Source of the DNA: Crocosphaera sp.
GTDB taxonomy: Bacteria; Cyanobacteriota; Cyanobacteriia; Cyanobacteriales; Microcystaceae
DNA: 56,730 bases
NCBI RefSeq assembly: GCF_030064895.1
Contig: NZ_JASJEB010000046.1
Location: 1-56,730 of the forward strand
Direction: 5' to 3'
In this document: positions 1 through 9,881 of the stretch, in pieces
Layout of the letters: each line of letters starts with the position of its first letter
Numbering within the stretch: position 1 is the stretch's first letter
Notes under the pieces: model-generated
What the model was told of the DNA's origin: nothing
Databases searched by the model: none
Seen by the model: the letters and a program-made list of their open reading frames with translations, nothing else
Translations under genes and position numbers: made by a program

Positions 1-323
1 AAATAGCCAATTATGAGCAATTTAAAAGCTAAATAATCTTATTTTTCAACTTTTTTCTCCCCTCCTGCCTCCTGCCCCCTGCCTTCTGCCTCTACTTATT
101 AAGTATTCTTGTTCTAATGCAAGATGTGAGTCTCCCCATCTTCCCCTCTCCCCGTCAAACTCCAAGAATAAGTTTTTGGCAAAAATGGGATGCTCCCCAG
201 GGTTTTCACTTAATTGAACTAATAACTTACTGTTTAAAATAGTTATTATTGACTATTTACTTTTGTTGAACTATTGGGAACATTGATAGTAGTCCATATA
301 GTAGCAAAAATGCTCTCTAGTTC
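1..323. other. Leading non-coding region before the CheY-like gene
   Basis: No coding region is supported here. The left part holds a CCTGCC/CTGCCT-rich low-complexity stretch (about 60-98) of the kind seen in other spacers of this window. The right part is AT-rich and probably carries the promoter or leader of the signalling operon, or the tail of an upstream transcript. No clear terminator or operator was recognised. Confidence 0.5.
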
Positions 324-686
324 ATGAATACAATATTAGTCGTAGATGATATAAAGGCTGAATTAGACCTTCTCAGTCAATATTTAATTAAAGCAGGTTA
401 TAAAGTCGTTACTGCAAACGATGGTAAAGAAGCTTTAGAAAAAGTTATTGACAACAAACCTGATGCTATTTTAACAGATTGGATCATGCCTAATATGGGT
501 GGTTTGGATCTCTGTCGTCAACTGAAGAAAAAAGCCGAAACCGCAGATATTCCTGTGGTTGCTTGTACTGCAAAAGATCGTGATCTGGACAAGATGTGGG
601 CAAGCAAACAAGGGGTTAAAGGGTACGTTGTTAAACCCTGTAGCGAAGAAGAAGTTGTTACTGCTCTGCAAACCGCTATGGCCTAA
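324..686 (+). CDS. pilH: CheY-like single-domain response regulator (PilH/TaxP2 type)
   Basis: A 120-residue receiver domain with nothing else attached. It has the acidic pair D8-D9, phospho-acceptor D52 (in ILTDWIMP), the conserved T82 and the K104-P switch, so it should be phosphorylatable. It opens a same-strand cluster with CheW, two MCPs and a hybrid CheA, which is the arrangement of the cyanobacterial pil/tax clusters controlling type IV pilus motility and phototaxis. By family knowledge it would accept phosphate from the CheA at 6451-9627 or act as a phosphate sink. No DNA-binding domain is present. The PilH assignment rests on context; CheY is the safe call. Confidence 0.85.
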   Translation: MNTILVVDDIKAELDLLSQYLIKAGYKVVTANDGKEALEKVIDNKPDAILTDWIMPNMGGLDLCRQLKKKAETADIPVVACTAKDRDLDKMWASKQGVKGYVVKPCSEEEVVTALQTAMA

Positions 687-740
687 ACAAATGTCTGTTT
701 TCAGGAGTTAGATTTAGGAACCATTAAAAAAGAAGCTTTC

Positions 741-789
741 CTAACTCCTAACTCCTAACTCCTAACTTCTAACTCCTAACTTCTAACTC
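741..789. repeat. Heptameric tandem repeat, CTAACTC/CTAACTT x7
   Basis: Seven uninterrupted 7-base units (CTAACTC or CTAACTT) fill most of the gap between the CheY-like gene and cheW. This is the short tandemly repeated repetitive (STRR) type known from cyanobacteria. Related units recur near 9758-9836 and 41830-41863. Confidence 0.9.
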
Positions 790-800
790 ATATTAATATC

Positions 801-1346
801 ATGTCAACCACTGAAATAAGTTCCCTTTCTAGACTACAAGAACTCCTTCCCCAACTTTTTGAAACTCCGCAAATACAAGGACAATCTTATTTAAGTTGTC
901 AACTAACTTCTCAAATAAATGGGTTAGTTCCTATGGAGTTTGTTCAAGAATCTTTATTAGTAGCTGGAGAACAAATAACGATTCTTCCTAGTATGTCATC
1001 CTTTGTAATGGGTTTAATGACTTCACGTGATAGCGTTTTTTTTGTAATTGATCTGCCGCATTTATTGGGTTTGTCGTCTCCTTTTTCTTTACTACAAACC
1101 TATCAAATGATTGTAATTCGTGCTTCATCTTTGATGTCCCAAACAACTAATAAGGAATTATTATTAGGGTTAGCTGTTCCTCGTATTCAAGGGGTAATCA
1201 GGGTTATTTCTGACAAGAGAGAAGCTGAGCAAAAAGATTTGCCAGAAAGTCTTTTGCCTTTTATTCAAGAAACCCGAAAAGAAGGAGAGAATGCTTTACA
1301 TATTCTCAATTTAATTAACATCATTAAAAAAGTTGAAAAAAATTAA
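801..1346 (+). CDS. cheW: CheW-like adaptor protein
   Basis: A 181-residue soluble protein that fits a single CheW domain: beta-rich segments such as LVPMEFVQESLLV, a central SSFVMGLMTSRDSVFFVIDL matching the CheW core around the RG.VxPVIDL region, and a C-terminal extension. CheW adaptors couple MCPs to CheA at the membrane array. It sits between the CheY-like gene and the first MCP, equivalent to pilI in cyanobacterial pil clusters. Sequence divergence from classical CheW is considerable, so the call rests on domain pattern plus context. Confidence 0.8.
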   Translation: MSTTEISSLSRLQELLPQLFETPQIQGQSYLSCQLTSQINGLVPMEFVQESLLVAGEQITILPSMSSFVMGLMTSRDSVFFVIDLPHLLGLSSPFSLLQTYQMIVIRASSLMSQTTNKELLLGLAVPRIQGVIRVISDKREAEQKDLPESLLPFIQETRKEGENALHILNLINIIKKVEKN

Positions 1347-1447
1347 TTGATCTATACTTAAAATGATTTAAAAAATTATTAATAGGTAGGCCATTTTTTG
1401 AATCAAAATTTATTTTATTTACCCTAATTTTTAAAAATAAAAACTTC

Positions 1448-3886
1448 ATGAAAACCCACGAAAAATCAAGAGATTTAGTGTCAGACAATCAACCTGAACC
1501 ACAAGATAATTCTACTCAAGAAACAAAGGAAATTTTTGCTTCACCTCAAGAGGAAAAGAAAAAAAATAGCCACCGAGCAAGTACCCTTCGGAGTCGCTTA
1601 TTAACAACTATTGTACCCACGGTATTAGTTCCCTTATCGGTGGCTAGTACCATAGGGATTAATGTTATTAATAGTGATAAAAAAGCTGAAATCTTGAGCG
1701 AGGTAGAAAGAAAGGTTATTGTCACCAGCGTTTTAACTCGGAATTTTCTGAATGATGCGTTAAATATTAAGGAATTATTGGTAGCAAGTCCTTTTATTTA
1801 CCAAAACTTACAAGCAGGAAATGAACAAGTAGAACAGCTAGGATTATTAGACAAATCCATCGAAGAAGTAGAAGCAGAATTTGCTGAAACAAAATTGTTG
1901 AATCCTAACCCTGATCTAAATAATTATCTACAAATTATTGCTCAAAAAAATGGACTTTCTGAAATTATTTTGACAGAACGAAACGGGTTTAATGTTGCCT
2001 ATAATATGCCTACTTCTGACTTTGTACAAAGTGATGAAGACTGGTGGCAAATAGGTGTAAAACAAGGGGCAAAGATAGTCAGATCAGGGTTTGACGAATC
2101 AACTCAGGCCAACATTTTAGAACTGGTTAACTCCGTTCAAGATATGCAAACAGGAGAATTATTGGGTATTACGAAAATTGGGGTTTCAATGGAAAAATTC
2201 AATGAAAATCTTAACATCAGCATTGGAAATAACGTTTTAAACTCCCAAAGTCTCCAAATTATTAATGGAGAAGATGGTAGTATCTTAGTAAATTTTTCGG
2301 CAGAAGGGACAAATAATCAACAAGAAATCGTTGGTGGGGCAACAGTTGGCCAAGTTGTTAAAAAATTATTAGAAACCCTCAATAGAAATGATAATCCCAC
2401 TAAAGAAACTATGGCCCCGTTTTTAGCTGCCTTAAAGGAGAAAGCTGGTATTACTCATGTTATGTTTGAAGCCCAACACACAGACGAAAAAACAACAAAT
2501 TTAGTAGGGAAAACAAACCTCCTGTGTTTCGAGTTTGGGGGAAGACATTTCCTCTTAAAAAGAATTCCCAACACTAAGTTTGTGGTGGTGTCTTCCGTTA
2601 CCAAAGCAGAAATTGCCGCACAAGGACGGAAACTAGCCAGTATTTTCGCTGTAACTGCCTTAATTTTAGGAACTGTTGCCACTGGGATTATCATTCTTTT
2701 ATCCCAGAAATTGTCCGAACCCTTAGCTAACTTAGTAACTAAAGCGCAACAGGTAGCAGCCGGAGACTTAGACGTTAAAGCGCCCTTAGAAGGGACTCAA
2801 GAAACTCGCATTTTAGGGGAAAACTTTAATAACCTCATAACCAAAGTTAAAGGACTTGTACTCGAACAAATAACTGTTGCGCAACAGAAACAACAGGAAA
2901 AAGAACAACTGGAACTAGGAATTTATCAACTACTAGAAGAAATACAAGACTCAGTGGATGGGGATCTCACCGTTCGCGCTAGTTTAACCTCCATAGAAAT
3001 GAGTACCATTGCTGACTTATTCAACGCCGTTATTGACAGTCTGCAAGATATTGCCATTCAGGTGAAAAACTCTAGTGCTAGGGTAAGTAACGCATTAGAA
3101 GAAGATAAACAGTCTATTCAAGCTTTAGCCCAACAAACTATCCAAGAAGCCAAAGCAACGGAGAAAACCTTGGGATCGGTAGAAGAGATGTCAGAATCTA
3201 TCCAAGGAGTTGCCAAAATTGCCAACCACGTATCAACCCTCGCCGATGATACCTACGGGGTAACACAAGAAGGGGCCAAAGCAATGGATGACACGGTGAA
3301 TAGTATTGTCAGCTTAAAGACAACTATTGCCGAAACCACCGAAAAAATGCAGCAATTAGAAAAATCCTCCCAAAAGATTTCTCAGGTTGTCTCCTTAATC
3401 GAAGAAATGACCTTAAAAACCAACCTCTTAGCCATTAATGCCGGACGTTCAGGGGAACAGGGAGAAGGATTTGCTATTTTTGGAGAACAACTAGCCCTAT
3501 TAGCCGAACAATCTGCCATCGCAACTAGAGAAATTGCCAATATTGTGGCCAATATTCAAAGAGAAACCCAAGAAGTAGCTTATAACATGACCTTGGGAAC
3601 CAATCAGGTGAACGATACCACCCAATTAGTAGAAGCCACCAAAGGGCAACTAGAACAGGTTTTAGACCGTTCTCGGAGCATCAACGACCTGATGAAATCT
3701 ATTTCCGAGGCGACCATTTCCCAGACAGACACCTCCCAAACCGTTACCCAGTTAATGGCAGAAATTGCCCAATATTCCAAACAAAGGTTAGCTGCTTCCG
3801 AAACCGTCGCCCATTCTATGGAACAAACCGCCCAGGTTGCCCAAGAATTAGAGGCCGCCGTTGAACAATTCAAAGTTGAAAAGTAA
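1448..3886 (+). CDS. Methyl-accepting chemotaxis protein (PilJ-like), with altered hairpin tip
   Basis: An 812-residue transducer: polar cytosolic N-terminus (1-50), TM1 about 55-76, a large periplasmic Cache-like sensor, TM2 about 397-419, HAMP about 420-475, then the MCP signalling coiled coil to the end. It would relay sensed signals to CheW/CheA. The odd point is the signalling hairpin: where the second MCP reads [20 protein letters not shown], this one reads LLAINAGRSGEQGEGF, four residues shorter, removing the Glu that contributes to receptor trimer and CheA contacts in characterised MCPs. The reading frame is intact on both sides. Signalling may be modified or lost. Its C-terminal half is clearly paralogous to the next gene. 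Confidence 0.92.
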   Translation: MKTHEKSRDLVSDNQPEPQDNSTQETKEIFASPQEEKKKNSHRASTLRSRLLTTIVPTVLVPLSVASTIGINVINSDKKAEILSEVERKVIVTSVLTRNFLNDALNIKELLVASPFIYQNLQAGNEQVEQLGLLDKSIEEVEAEFAETKLLNPNPDLNNYLQIIAQKNGLSEIILTERNGFNVAYNMPTSDFVQSDEDWWQIGVKQGAKIVRSGFDESTQANILELVNSVQDMQTGELLGITKIGVSMEKFNENLNISIGNNVLNSQSLQIINGEDGSILVNFSAEGTNNQQEIVGGATVGQVVKKLLETLNRNDNPTKETMAPFLAALKEKAGITHVMFEAQHTDEKTTNLVGKTNLLCFEFGGRHFLLKRIPNTKFVVVSSVTKAEIAAQGRKLASIFAVTALILGTVATGIIILLSQKLSEPLANLVTKAQQVAAGDLDVKAPLEGTQETRILGENFNNLITKVKGLVLEQITVAQQKQQEKEQLELGIYQLLEEIQDSVDGDLTVRASLTSIEMSTIADLFNAVIDSLQDIAIQVKNSSARVSNALEEDKQSIQALAQQTIQEAKATEKTLGSVEEMSESIQGVAKIANHVSTLADDTYGVTQEGAKAMDDTVNSIVSLKTTIAETTEKMQQLEKSSQKISQVVSLIEEMTLKTNLLAINAGRSGEQGEGFAIFGEQLALLAEQSAIATREIANIVANIQRETQEVAYNMTLGTNQVNDTTQLVEATKGQLEQVLDRSRSINDLMKSISEATISQTDTSQTVTQLMAEIAQYSKQRLAASETVAHSMEQTAQVAQELEAAVEQFKVEK

Positions 3887-3925
3887 TTAAACATCAATCA
3901 TGTAGGGGTCAACGGTCCTTGACCA

Positions 3926-4009
3926 AACATTGAACATTGAACATTGAACATTGAACATTGAACATTGAACATTGAACATTGAACATTGAACATTGAACAT
4001 TGAACATTG
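3926..4009. repeat. Heptameric tandem repeat (AACATTG)12
   Basis: Twelve perfect consecutive copies of AACATTG (84 bases), then a partial unit, between the two MCP genes. Three more copies occur at 14942-14962. The perfect identity suggests recent or ongoing copy-number change. It follows a truncated half (about 3902-3924) of an inverted repeat related to the palindrome at 46420-46447. Confidence 0.97.
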
Positions 4010-4024
4010 AACATCTTTCATTTT

Positions 4025-4073
4025 GGTTTCAAGCCTACTTCCAAACGAATGATAAATGATAAATGAAATGACC
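4025..4073. repeat. Dispersed intergenic repeat, copy 1
   Basis: A segment beginning GGTTTCAAGCCTACTTCC and ending in ATAAATGATAAATG units. It recurs almost unchanged at 6378-6437 and 15013-15075, always in spacers and always near AACATTG or AACAT/CTTTCAT sequence. Confidence 0.85.
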
Positions 4074-4140
4074 CCCATAACCTAAACTTTAACGCCGATC
4101 TCGTCTAAAACAACACTTATTAAATAAGACTGAACCAAAA

Positions 4141-6327
4141 ATGACTCAATCATCTATAAAAACTACCCCAGAAGCCATTATTAGTCAGCCATCCCCCAAT
4201 TCAAAAGCTGAAACCCTTTCTGGGTGGCAGCGATCGATGAAGATTCCCTTTATGCAAAGGTTACAGTTTCGTGTTCCTTTATTCGTGTTGCTTGGTGTCA
4301 TACCCCCGATGTTAATCGGCATTAACTATGCCAGTTCTCGCGCTAGTAAAATTATTGAAACCAATGCACAAGAAATCCTGGCTAACCAAACCCAAGCATT
4401 GACAGAAAACGTTGCTCGCTGGAAAACCATGAACGTTTTAGCATTGCAAAATTTGAGTCGATTACCCAGTATGGTTAGTTTAGAGGCTAAACAGCAGAAA
4501 CCACTCCTAGAAGAATTTGTCAAATCTTATGATCATCTTTATTTGGCAAGTACCATAGGGCTTGACGGGATGAATATTGCTCGTAATGATAATAAACCTC
4601 TTAAAGACTATAGCTCACGGAATTATTTTAAGGGAGCCAAAGCCGGCAATGATATTACTTGGCAATCTCTGATCAGTAAAACGAATCAACAACCAGCCAC
4701 TTGTTTCTCTACACCCATTCGTCAACAAGAAGTAGTCGCAGGGGTTCTTCAAGCCTGTAGTAATCTAGACACAATTGCTCAACAAGTGGGTGCGGTCAAA
4801 ATTGGCGAGACTGGTTACGCAATGGTTGTGGATGAAGCCGGTCAATTGGTGGCTCATCCTAACTCAACCTTAGTCACAGGGGATAAGCTAACTGATTTTA
4901 GGGATTATCCTCCCGTTAAAGCCTTATTAGGGGGACGAAAGGGGCATCTTGACTTTACCGATGGACAAGGCATTTCATGGATTGCTTATAGTGCCTCTTT
5001 GGAAAATGGTTGGGGAGTTTTTGTAGTGCAACAACAAGGAGAAGCCTTTTTACAAAAACGACAATTTGAACAAATTGTTTGGACCATAGCCTTGACCGTT
5101 GTGGGTTTAGTGGGATTGATTGTTTTTGTGGTAACTAATCGCATGGTAAAACCGATCATTCGACTCACTAAAGCCTCTGGTGCTTTAAGTTCTGGGCTGC
5201 TCAACCAAAAGATAAACATCAACCGTAATGATGAAATTGGTGTTTTAGCCGATTCTTTTAATACTATGGCACAACAGTTACAAGTATCTATTGCCAGTCT
5301 AGAACAAGAAGCGGATCAAAAACGACAACAGAAAGAAAAACTAGAAAATGAAATTGCTCAACTATTGGGAGATGTTGGGGGTGCAATGGATGGGGATCTC
5401 ACTGTTCGCGCTAACCTAACCTCCATGGAAATGAGTACGGTAGCTGATTTATTTAACGCTATTATCCATAACCTCAAAGACATTGCTATGGAGGTAAAAA
5501 CCTCCACAACTCACGTAAGTTCATCTTTAGGAGACAATAAACAATCTATTCAAGGGTTAGCCCAACAGGCCATCGAAGAAGCCGAAGCTACCCGCCAAAC
5601 CTTGGGATCTGTAGAAGCAATGTCCCAGTCCATCGAAGCAGTTGCCAACAACGCTAATGAAGCAGCAACCCTAGTAGATGACACCTACACCGTCACCCAA
5701 GAAGGGTCAAAAGCCATGGATAAAACCGTAGATAGTATTTTCCAGTTACGGACAACTGTAGGGGAAACGGGGAAGAAAATGAAGCGGTTAGGGGAGTCCT
5801 CACAAAAGATTTCGCAAGTAGTGTCCTTAATCGAAGAAATTGCCCTGAAAACCAATTTATTAGCCATTAACGCCAGTGTAGAAGCCCGTCGTGCTGGTAA
5901 ACAAGGAGAAGGTTTCATGATTGTAGCGGAGCAAGTAGGGGCCCTAGCAGAACAGTCAGCCGCCGCTACCAAAGAGATTACCCAGATCGTGGAAGCTATT
6001 CAAGGAGAAACCCAGGAAGTTACCCAGGCCATGGAATTAGGAACGTCTCAGGTGGTGGATAGTACCCGACTGGTCGAAGCCACCAAAAAAAGGTTAGAGA
6101 CGGTTCTAGCGCGGTCTCAGACCATTAATGAGCTAATGCACTCTATTTCCCAAGCAACAGTTTCCCAAACAGAAACCTCTCGCGTTGTTACGGAACTGAT
6201 GCAGCAAATAGCCCAACAATCCCAACAACGTTCTACAGCGTCCCAAACCGTGGCCCAGTCCATGGAAGAAACAGCCCAAGTTGCCCAAAAATTAGAAGCA
6301 ACCGTAGAACAATTCAAAATTAGTTAA
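4141..6327 (+). CDS. Methyl-accepting chemotaxis protein with Cache sensor
   Basis: A 728-residue transducer. After a cytosolic start, TM1 lies about 43-65, followed by a dCache-type periplasmic domain (features such as [17 protein letters not shown] and [20 protein letters not shown]), TM2 about 315-337, HAMP about 338-392, and a full MCP signalling domain. The hairpin tip is canonical in length ([20 protein letters not shown]). It shares long stretches with the preceding MCP (for example [20 protein letters not shown] against [20 protein letters not shown]), so the two arose by duplication. It likely feeds the downstream CheA. The ligand is unknown. Confidence 0.93.
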   Translation: MTQSSIKTTPEAIISQPSPNSKAETLSGWQRSMKIPFMQRLQFRVPLFVLLGVIPPMLIGINYASSRASKIIETNAQEILANQTQALTENVARWKTMNVLALQNLSRLPSMVSLEAKQQKPLLEEFVKSYDHLYLASTIGLDGMNIARNDNKPLKDYSSRNYFKGAKAGNDITWQSLISKTNQQPATCFSTPIRQQEVVAGVLQACSNLDTIAQQVGAVKIGETGYAMVVDEAGQLVAHPNSTLVTGDKLTDFRDYPPVKALLGGRKGHLDFTDGQGISWIAYSASLENGWGVFVVQQQGEAFLQKRQFEQIVWTIALTVVGLVGLIVFVVTNRMVKPIIRLTKASGALSSGLLNQKININRNDEIGVLADSFNTMAQQLQVSIASLEQEADQKRQQKEKLENEIAQLLGDVGGAMDGDLTVRANLTSMEMSTVADLFNAIIHNLKDIAMEVKTSTTHVSSSLGDNKQSIQGLAQQAIEEAEATRQTLGSVEAMSQSIEAVANNANEAATLVDDTYTVTQEGSKAMDKTVDSIFQLRTTVGETGKKMKRLGESSQKISQVVSLIEEIALKTNLLAINASVEARRAGKQGEGFMIVAEQVGALAEQSAAATKEITQIVEAIQGETQEVTQAMELGTSQVVDSTRLVEATKKRLETVLARSQTINELMHSISQATVSQTETSRVVTELMQQIAQQSQQRSTASQTVAQSMEETAQVAQKLEATVEQFKIS

Positions 6328-6377
6328 TAAATACTCAACTGATAACTGATGACCAAACATCTTTCATCTTTCATTTT

Positions 6378-6437
6378 GGTTTCAAGCCTACTTCCAAACG
6401 AATGATAAATGATAAATGTTAAATGATAAATGAAATA
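6378..6437. repeat. Dispersed intergenic repeat, copy 2
   Basis: Same element as at 4025-4073 and 15013-15075, located between the second MCP and cheA, with one extra ATAAATGTTAA unit. It lies immediately upstream of the cheA start. Confidence 0.85.
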
Positions 6438-6450
6438 ACTGATAAACATC

Positions 6451-9400
6451 ATGGATCAAGAACAACAAGTCCGCCTTAATTTTCTCGACGAAGCCCACGA
6501 CTGTTATGATGGCATTGAAACAGCGTTATTAGAGTTAAAAAGCTCTGATGACATTACCCAACAATTGGATCTAGCACTGCGATCGGCTCACTCTGTTAAA
6601 GGGGGGGCTGGTATGATGGGCTTTAATGCCTTAAGTAAAGTAGCTCATCATCTCGAAGACTTCTTTAAAATTTTACGGGTTCGTCACGCTTCCACTCCCA
6701 TCGCAACCAAAGTCGAAACCTTACTTTTACAAGGGGTTGATTGTCTGCGTCAGGTGAACGAATTACATCGTCAAGGGGCAGACATTGATAACGAGTGGTT
6801 AGAGCAAAACGTTAACCCCATTTTTGAACAGTTACGGAATTATTTAGGGGATCTCCAAGAAGAGGACGAAAATACTTTATTTTCTCAAAATGCAGACAAT
6901 GATGAACCTGTTTGGTTGATGTTTGAGGAAGGAGTAGAAACCGTCCTCGATCAATTTGAGCAAAGCTATGTTTTCCTATCCCCCACTGAGTTAAAAGAAA
7001 CCCTGGTCTTAACAGCAGAACAACTATTGGCCTTTGGTCAAATGGCAGAACTTGACCCTTTTATTCAACTCTGTCAGTCGGTTCAACATCAAGTTACTAT
7101 TGTCCCAAACGAACAGTTATCTGCTTTAACTCAACAAGCGTTAAGTCTATGGAGACGTTCCCACGCTTTAGTTGTACGCGGTAGTTTCGAGAAACTTCCC
7201 TCTCATTTAGAAGGGTTTGTTCATGAAGTCACAACTCAGAACTCAGAACTCAGAAGTTATTCTTGTGATGGTGACACGGTTGAAAACTCTAGTGCTAGGG
7301 TTTTACATTCAGAAGACAGCACCGAAGAACTCTTATTTTTAGCTGAAAATGACACGGTTGAAAACTCTAGTGCTAGGGTTTTACATTCAGAAGACAGCAC
7401 CGAAGAACTCTTATTTTTAGCTGAGGATGACACGGTTGAAAACTCTAGTGCTAGGGTTTTACAGTCAGAGGAAAACTTATCTTTCACTGAAGATGAGAGC
7501 TTAAATTTATTTACTGAAACGGAATTAACCGATTTTAGTCAGCTTCAAAACGAAATAGAACAAGCATTAGACTTATCCTCGGAGACTATCTTAAATAGTT
7601 CAGACTTAGCAGAGTTGCAGAATGCTTTTACTCTGGATACACCCTCTGTAGAAACAAAACAAGAGGAAACAGCTAAGAGGAAAAATGACCTAGAGTTTAG
7701 TCGTCAAAATATTCCCAATAATCTCAACCCTCAAACCACAGGGAAAACCGTTCGGGTTCCGGTGGAGCAACTTTATCAAATTAATAGTCTATTCGGAAAA
7801 TTAGTTCTAGAGCGCAATAGTATTAACCTCCGTTTAGAACAACTGACCAACTTTGTCGCACTAATGCGTCAAAGGATCACTCAATTAGAAACATCCAATA
7901 ACCACTTAAAAACTTGGTACGATAAAGCTTCCCTAGAAGGAATGGTTTTGAAAACTCAGGAGTTGAGCGACAGTTATCAGTTATCAGTGACGGGTGAACA
8001 GTTGAATGGTGCATCATTGTTGACTGTAGAGAACGATGTTAGAAAGTTCGATCGCCTGGAAATGGATCGTTATAGTGATCTCCATTTAATCTCTCAAGAA
8101 CAAATAGAAACCATTGTCCAACTGGAAGAAGTCACCTCAGATATGGACTTAGGGTTACAAAAAATGACCCAAGTAGTTCAAGACTTCAACCAAACCACGC
8201 GATCGCTACAAAAGAATGTCACCACCACCCAGATGCAACCCTTTGCGGACTTGGTTAAACCGTTTCCTCGTTTGGTAAGGGATCTTAATTTACAGTGGGG
8301 TAAACAAGTTAATCTGAAAATTGAAGGGGAAAGCACACTCATCGATCGCACCATGGTCGAAACCCTTAATGCTCCTTTAATGCACTTGATCCGTAATGCG
8401 TTTGCTCATGCGATCGAAGATCCTCCCACTCGCATCAAAGCAGGTAAACCCCCGGAAGCAACCATAACCCTACAAGCGGTTAACCGAGGTACAGAAACTC
8501 TGATCACCGTTAAAGACGATGGTAAGGGTATTGAAACCCATAAAATTTGTCAACAGTTGCGAAAAATGGGGGTTAGCGACTCAGAAATTGCAAAAATGTC
8601 CGCTCAAGAAATAATTGACTACATTTTTAAACCTGGGTTGACTACCAGCGAAGAAGTCACCGAACTTGCTGGTCGTGGGGTAGGAATGGATGTTGTTAAA
8701 ACCAGTCTGGAAGAGATTCGTGGGGATATTAGGGTTAACAGCGAAGTAGGAAAAGGGACCACCTTTATCCTCAAAGTTCCCTTTACCCTCTCCATTTTAC
8801 GGGTGATGTTAGTCGAAAGTTCTGGCCTCATTTTTGCTGTCCCTGCTAACAGTGTACGAGAGGTCTTACCCTTACAAGTTGAAGGAGTGAACGACTTAAC
8901 AGAAATTACCTGGCAAGAGGAAACGATCCCCTTGCTACATCCCGAAAAAAGTCTGCAGTTCAACCGACCCCATAAACCCTTTGAAATGTCGGGTTATCCC
9001 GTCATCAATAAACCCACTGCTTTGATTGTTGGGAATGAAAATAGTTGGGGTGCCATTCATATCGATCACGTTTGGAGTGAACAAGAAGTTACCATTCGAC
9101 CCATTGAAAGTCCTTTACCCTTACCTATGGGTATCATCAGTTCCATGATGTTAGGGGATGGTCGAGTGGTTCCTTTGGTCGATCCGGTGCAACTTCTAGA
9201 AGACTGTTTAGACAAGGGATCTCAACCTATCACCCCATCTTCTCAACCCGCAACCGAAAATACTGCAAAAACGATTCTAGTAGTAGATGACTCTATTAAT
9301 GTCCGTCGTTATCTCACTTTAACCCTAGAAAAAGTTGGCTATCAAGTTGAACAAGCAAAAGATGGACAAGATGCAGTAGATAAACTGGTTTCAGGACTTG

Positions 9401-9627
9401 TGGTAGATGGAGTTATTTGTGACATCGAAATGCCACGACTGGACGGTTATGGGGTACTCGAAGAACTGAAAACTAAACCAGAGTTTCATTCTTTACCCAT
9501 TGCTATGTTGACTTCTCGTAGTAACGAGAAACATCGTAAGTTAGCCATGAACTTAGGTGCTGCTGCTTACTTTTCTAAACCTTACAACCCACAAGAATTA
9601 CTGCAAACCCTGCACAGTATTTTGTAA
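6451..9627 (+). CDS. cheA: Hybrid chemotaxis histidine kinase CheA-REC (PilL/Hik43 type)
   Basis: A 1058-residue kinase. An N-terminal HPt domain carries phospho-acceptor H47 (LRSAHSVKGGAGMMGF). A long variable linker (about 130-430) precedes the dimerisation region, the ATPase domain (N box LMHLIRNAFAHAIED near 650, VKDDGKGIE, LAGRGVGMDVV), a CheW-like regulatory domain, and a C-terminal receiver (about 935-1058; VICDIEMP acceptor). It autophosphorylates in response to MCPs and passes phosphate to CheY-type regulators. The linker contains a near-perfect 78-base tandem repeat (7273-7463) and short stretches resembling intergenic repeats (7231-7256 and about 7958-8012), all kept in frame. Homologues are central to type IV pilus motility in cyanobacteria. 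Confidence 0.95.
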   Translation: MDQEQQVRLNFLDEAHDCYDGIETALLELKSSDDITQQLDLALRSAHSVKGGAGMMGFNALSKVAHHLEDFFKILRVRHASTPIATKVETLLLQGVDCLRQVNELHRQGADIDNEWLEQNVNPIFEQLRNYLGDLQEEDENTLFSQNADNDEPVWLMFEEGVETVLDQFEQSYVFLSPTELKETLVLTAEQLLAFGQMAELDPFIQLCQSVQHQVTIVPNEQLSALTQQALSLWRRSHALVVRGSFEKLPSHLEGFVHEVTTQNSELRSYSCDGDTVENSSARVLHSEDSTEELLFLAENDTVENSSARVLHSEDSTEELLFLAEDDTVENSSARVLQSEENLSFTEDESLNLFTETELTDFSQLQNEIEQALDLSSETILNSSDLAELQNAFTLDTPSVETKQEETAKRKNDLEFSRQNIPNNLNPQTTGKTVRVPVEQLYQINSLFGKLVLERNSINLRLEQLTNFVALMRQRITQLETSNNHLKTWYDKASLEGMVLKTQELSDSYQLSVTGEQLNGASLLTVENDVRKFDRLEMDRYSDLHLISQEQIETIVQLEEVTSDMDLGLQKMTQVVQDFNQTTRSLQKNVTTTQMQPFADLVKPFPRLVRDLNLQWGKQVNLKIEGESTLIDRTMVETLNAPLMHLIRNAFAHAIEDPPTRIKAGKPPEATITLQAVNRGTETLITVKDDGKGIETHKICQQLRKMGVSDSEIAKMSAQEIIDYIFKPGLTTSEEVTELAGRGVGMDVVKTSLEEIRGDIRVNSEVGKGTTFILKVPFTLSILRVMLVESSGLIFAVPANSVREVLPLQVEGVNDLTEITWQEETIPLLHPEKSLQFNRPHKPFEMSGYPVINKPTALIVGNENSWGAIHIDHVWSEQEVTIRPIESPLPLPMGIISSMMLGDGRVVPLVDPVQLLEDCLDKGSQPITPSSQPATENTAKTILVVDDSINVRRYLTLTLEKVGYQVEQAKDGQDAVDKLVSGLVVDGVICDIEMPRLDGYGVLEELKTKPEFHSLPIAMLTSRSNEKHRKLAMNLGAAAYFSKPYNPQELLQTLHSIL
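7273..7463 (+). repeat. In-frame 78-base tandem repeat inside cheA
   Basis: Two full units (7273-7350, 7351-7428) and a third partial unit, nearly identical at DNA level, each encoding 26 residues beginning DTVENSSARVL. The length is a multiple of three so the frame is kept. The unit contains a 19-base string also found in the first MCP gene at 3066-3084. Confidence 0.95.
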
Positions 9628-9757
9628 AAAAATACGATCCCCCATTTTCTCTTGAGACTAGGAGTTTGGGGAGTGGGGGGAGACGGGGAGACTGGGAGTG
9701 TGGGGAGTGTGGGGAGACGGGGAGACGGGGAGACTGGGAGTGTGGGGAGATATATTG

Positions 9758-9836
9758 ACTCCTAACTCTGAACTCCGAACTCCGAACTCCGAACTCCGAA
9801 CTCCTAACTCCTAACTCCTAACTCCTAACTCCTAAT
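9758..9836. repeat. Heptameric repeats GAACTCC/TAACTCC
   Basis: About eleven 7-base units of GAACTCC then TAACTCC between cheA and the PATAN gene. A preceding stretch (about 9665-9750) is built from GGGGAG/GGGAGAC-type units. No gene is seen in this 254-base spacer. Confidence 0.85.
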
Positions 9837-9881
9837 TTCTGACTTAACAAACACAATTTTCCAAATTCTAAATTATCTATC

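Noticed and set aside
3887-4078. Minus-strand ORF with repeated CSMFNVQ-type peptide
   Set aside because: It is only the translation of the AACATTG array; no ribosome-binding site or family.
7257-7487. Minus-strand ORF inside cheA
   Set aside because: Produced by the 78-base repeat read backwards; no support as a gene.
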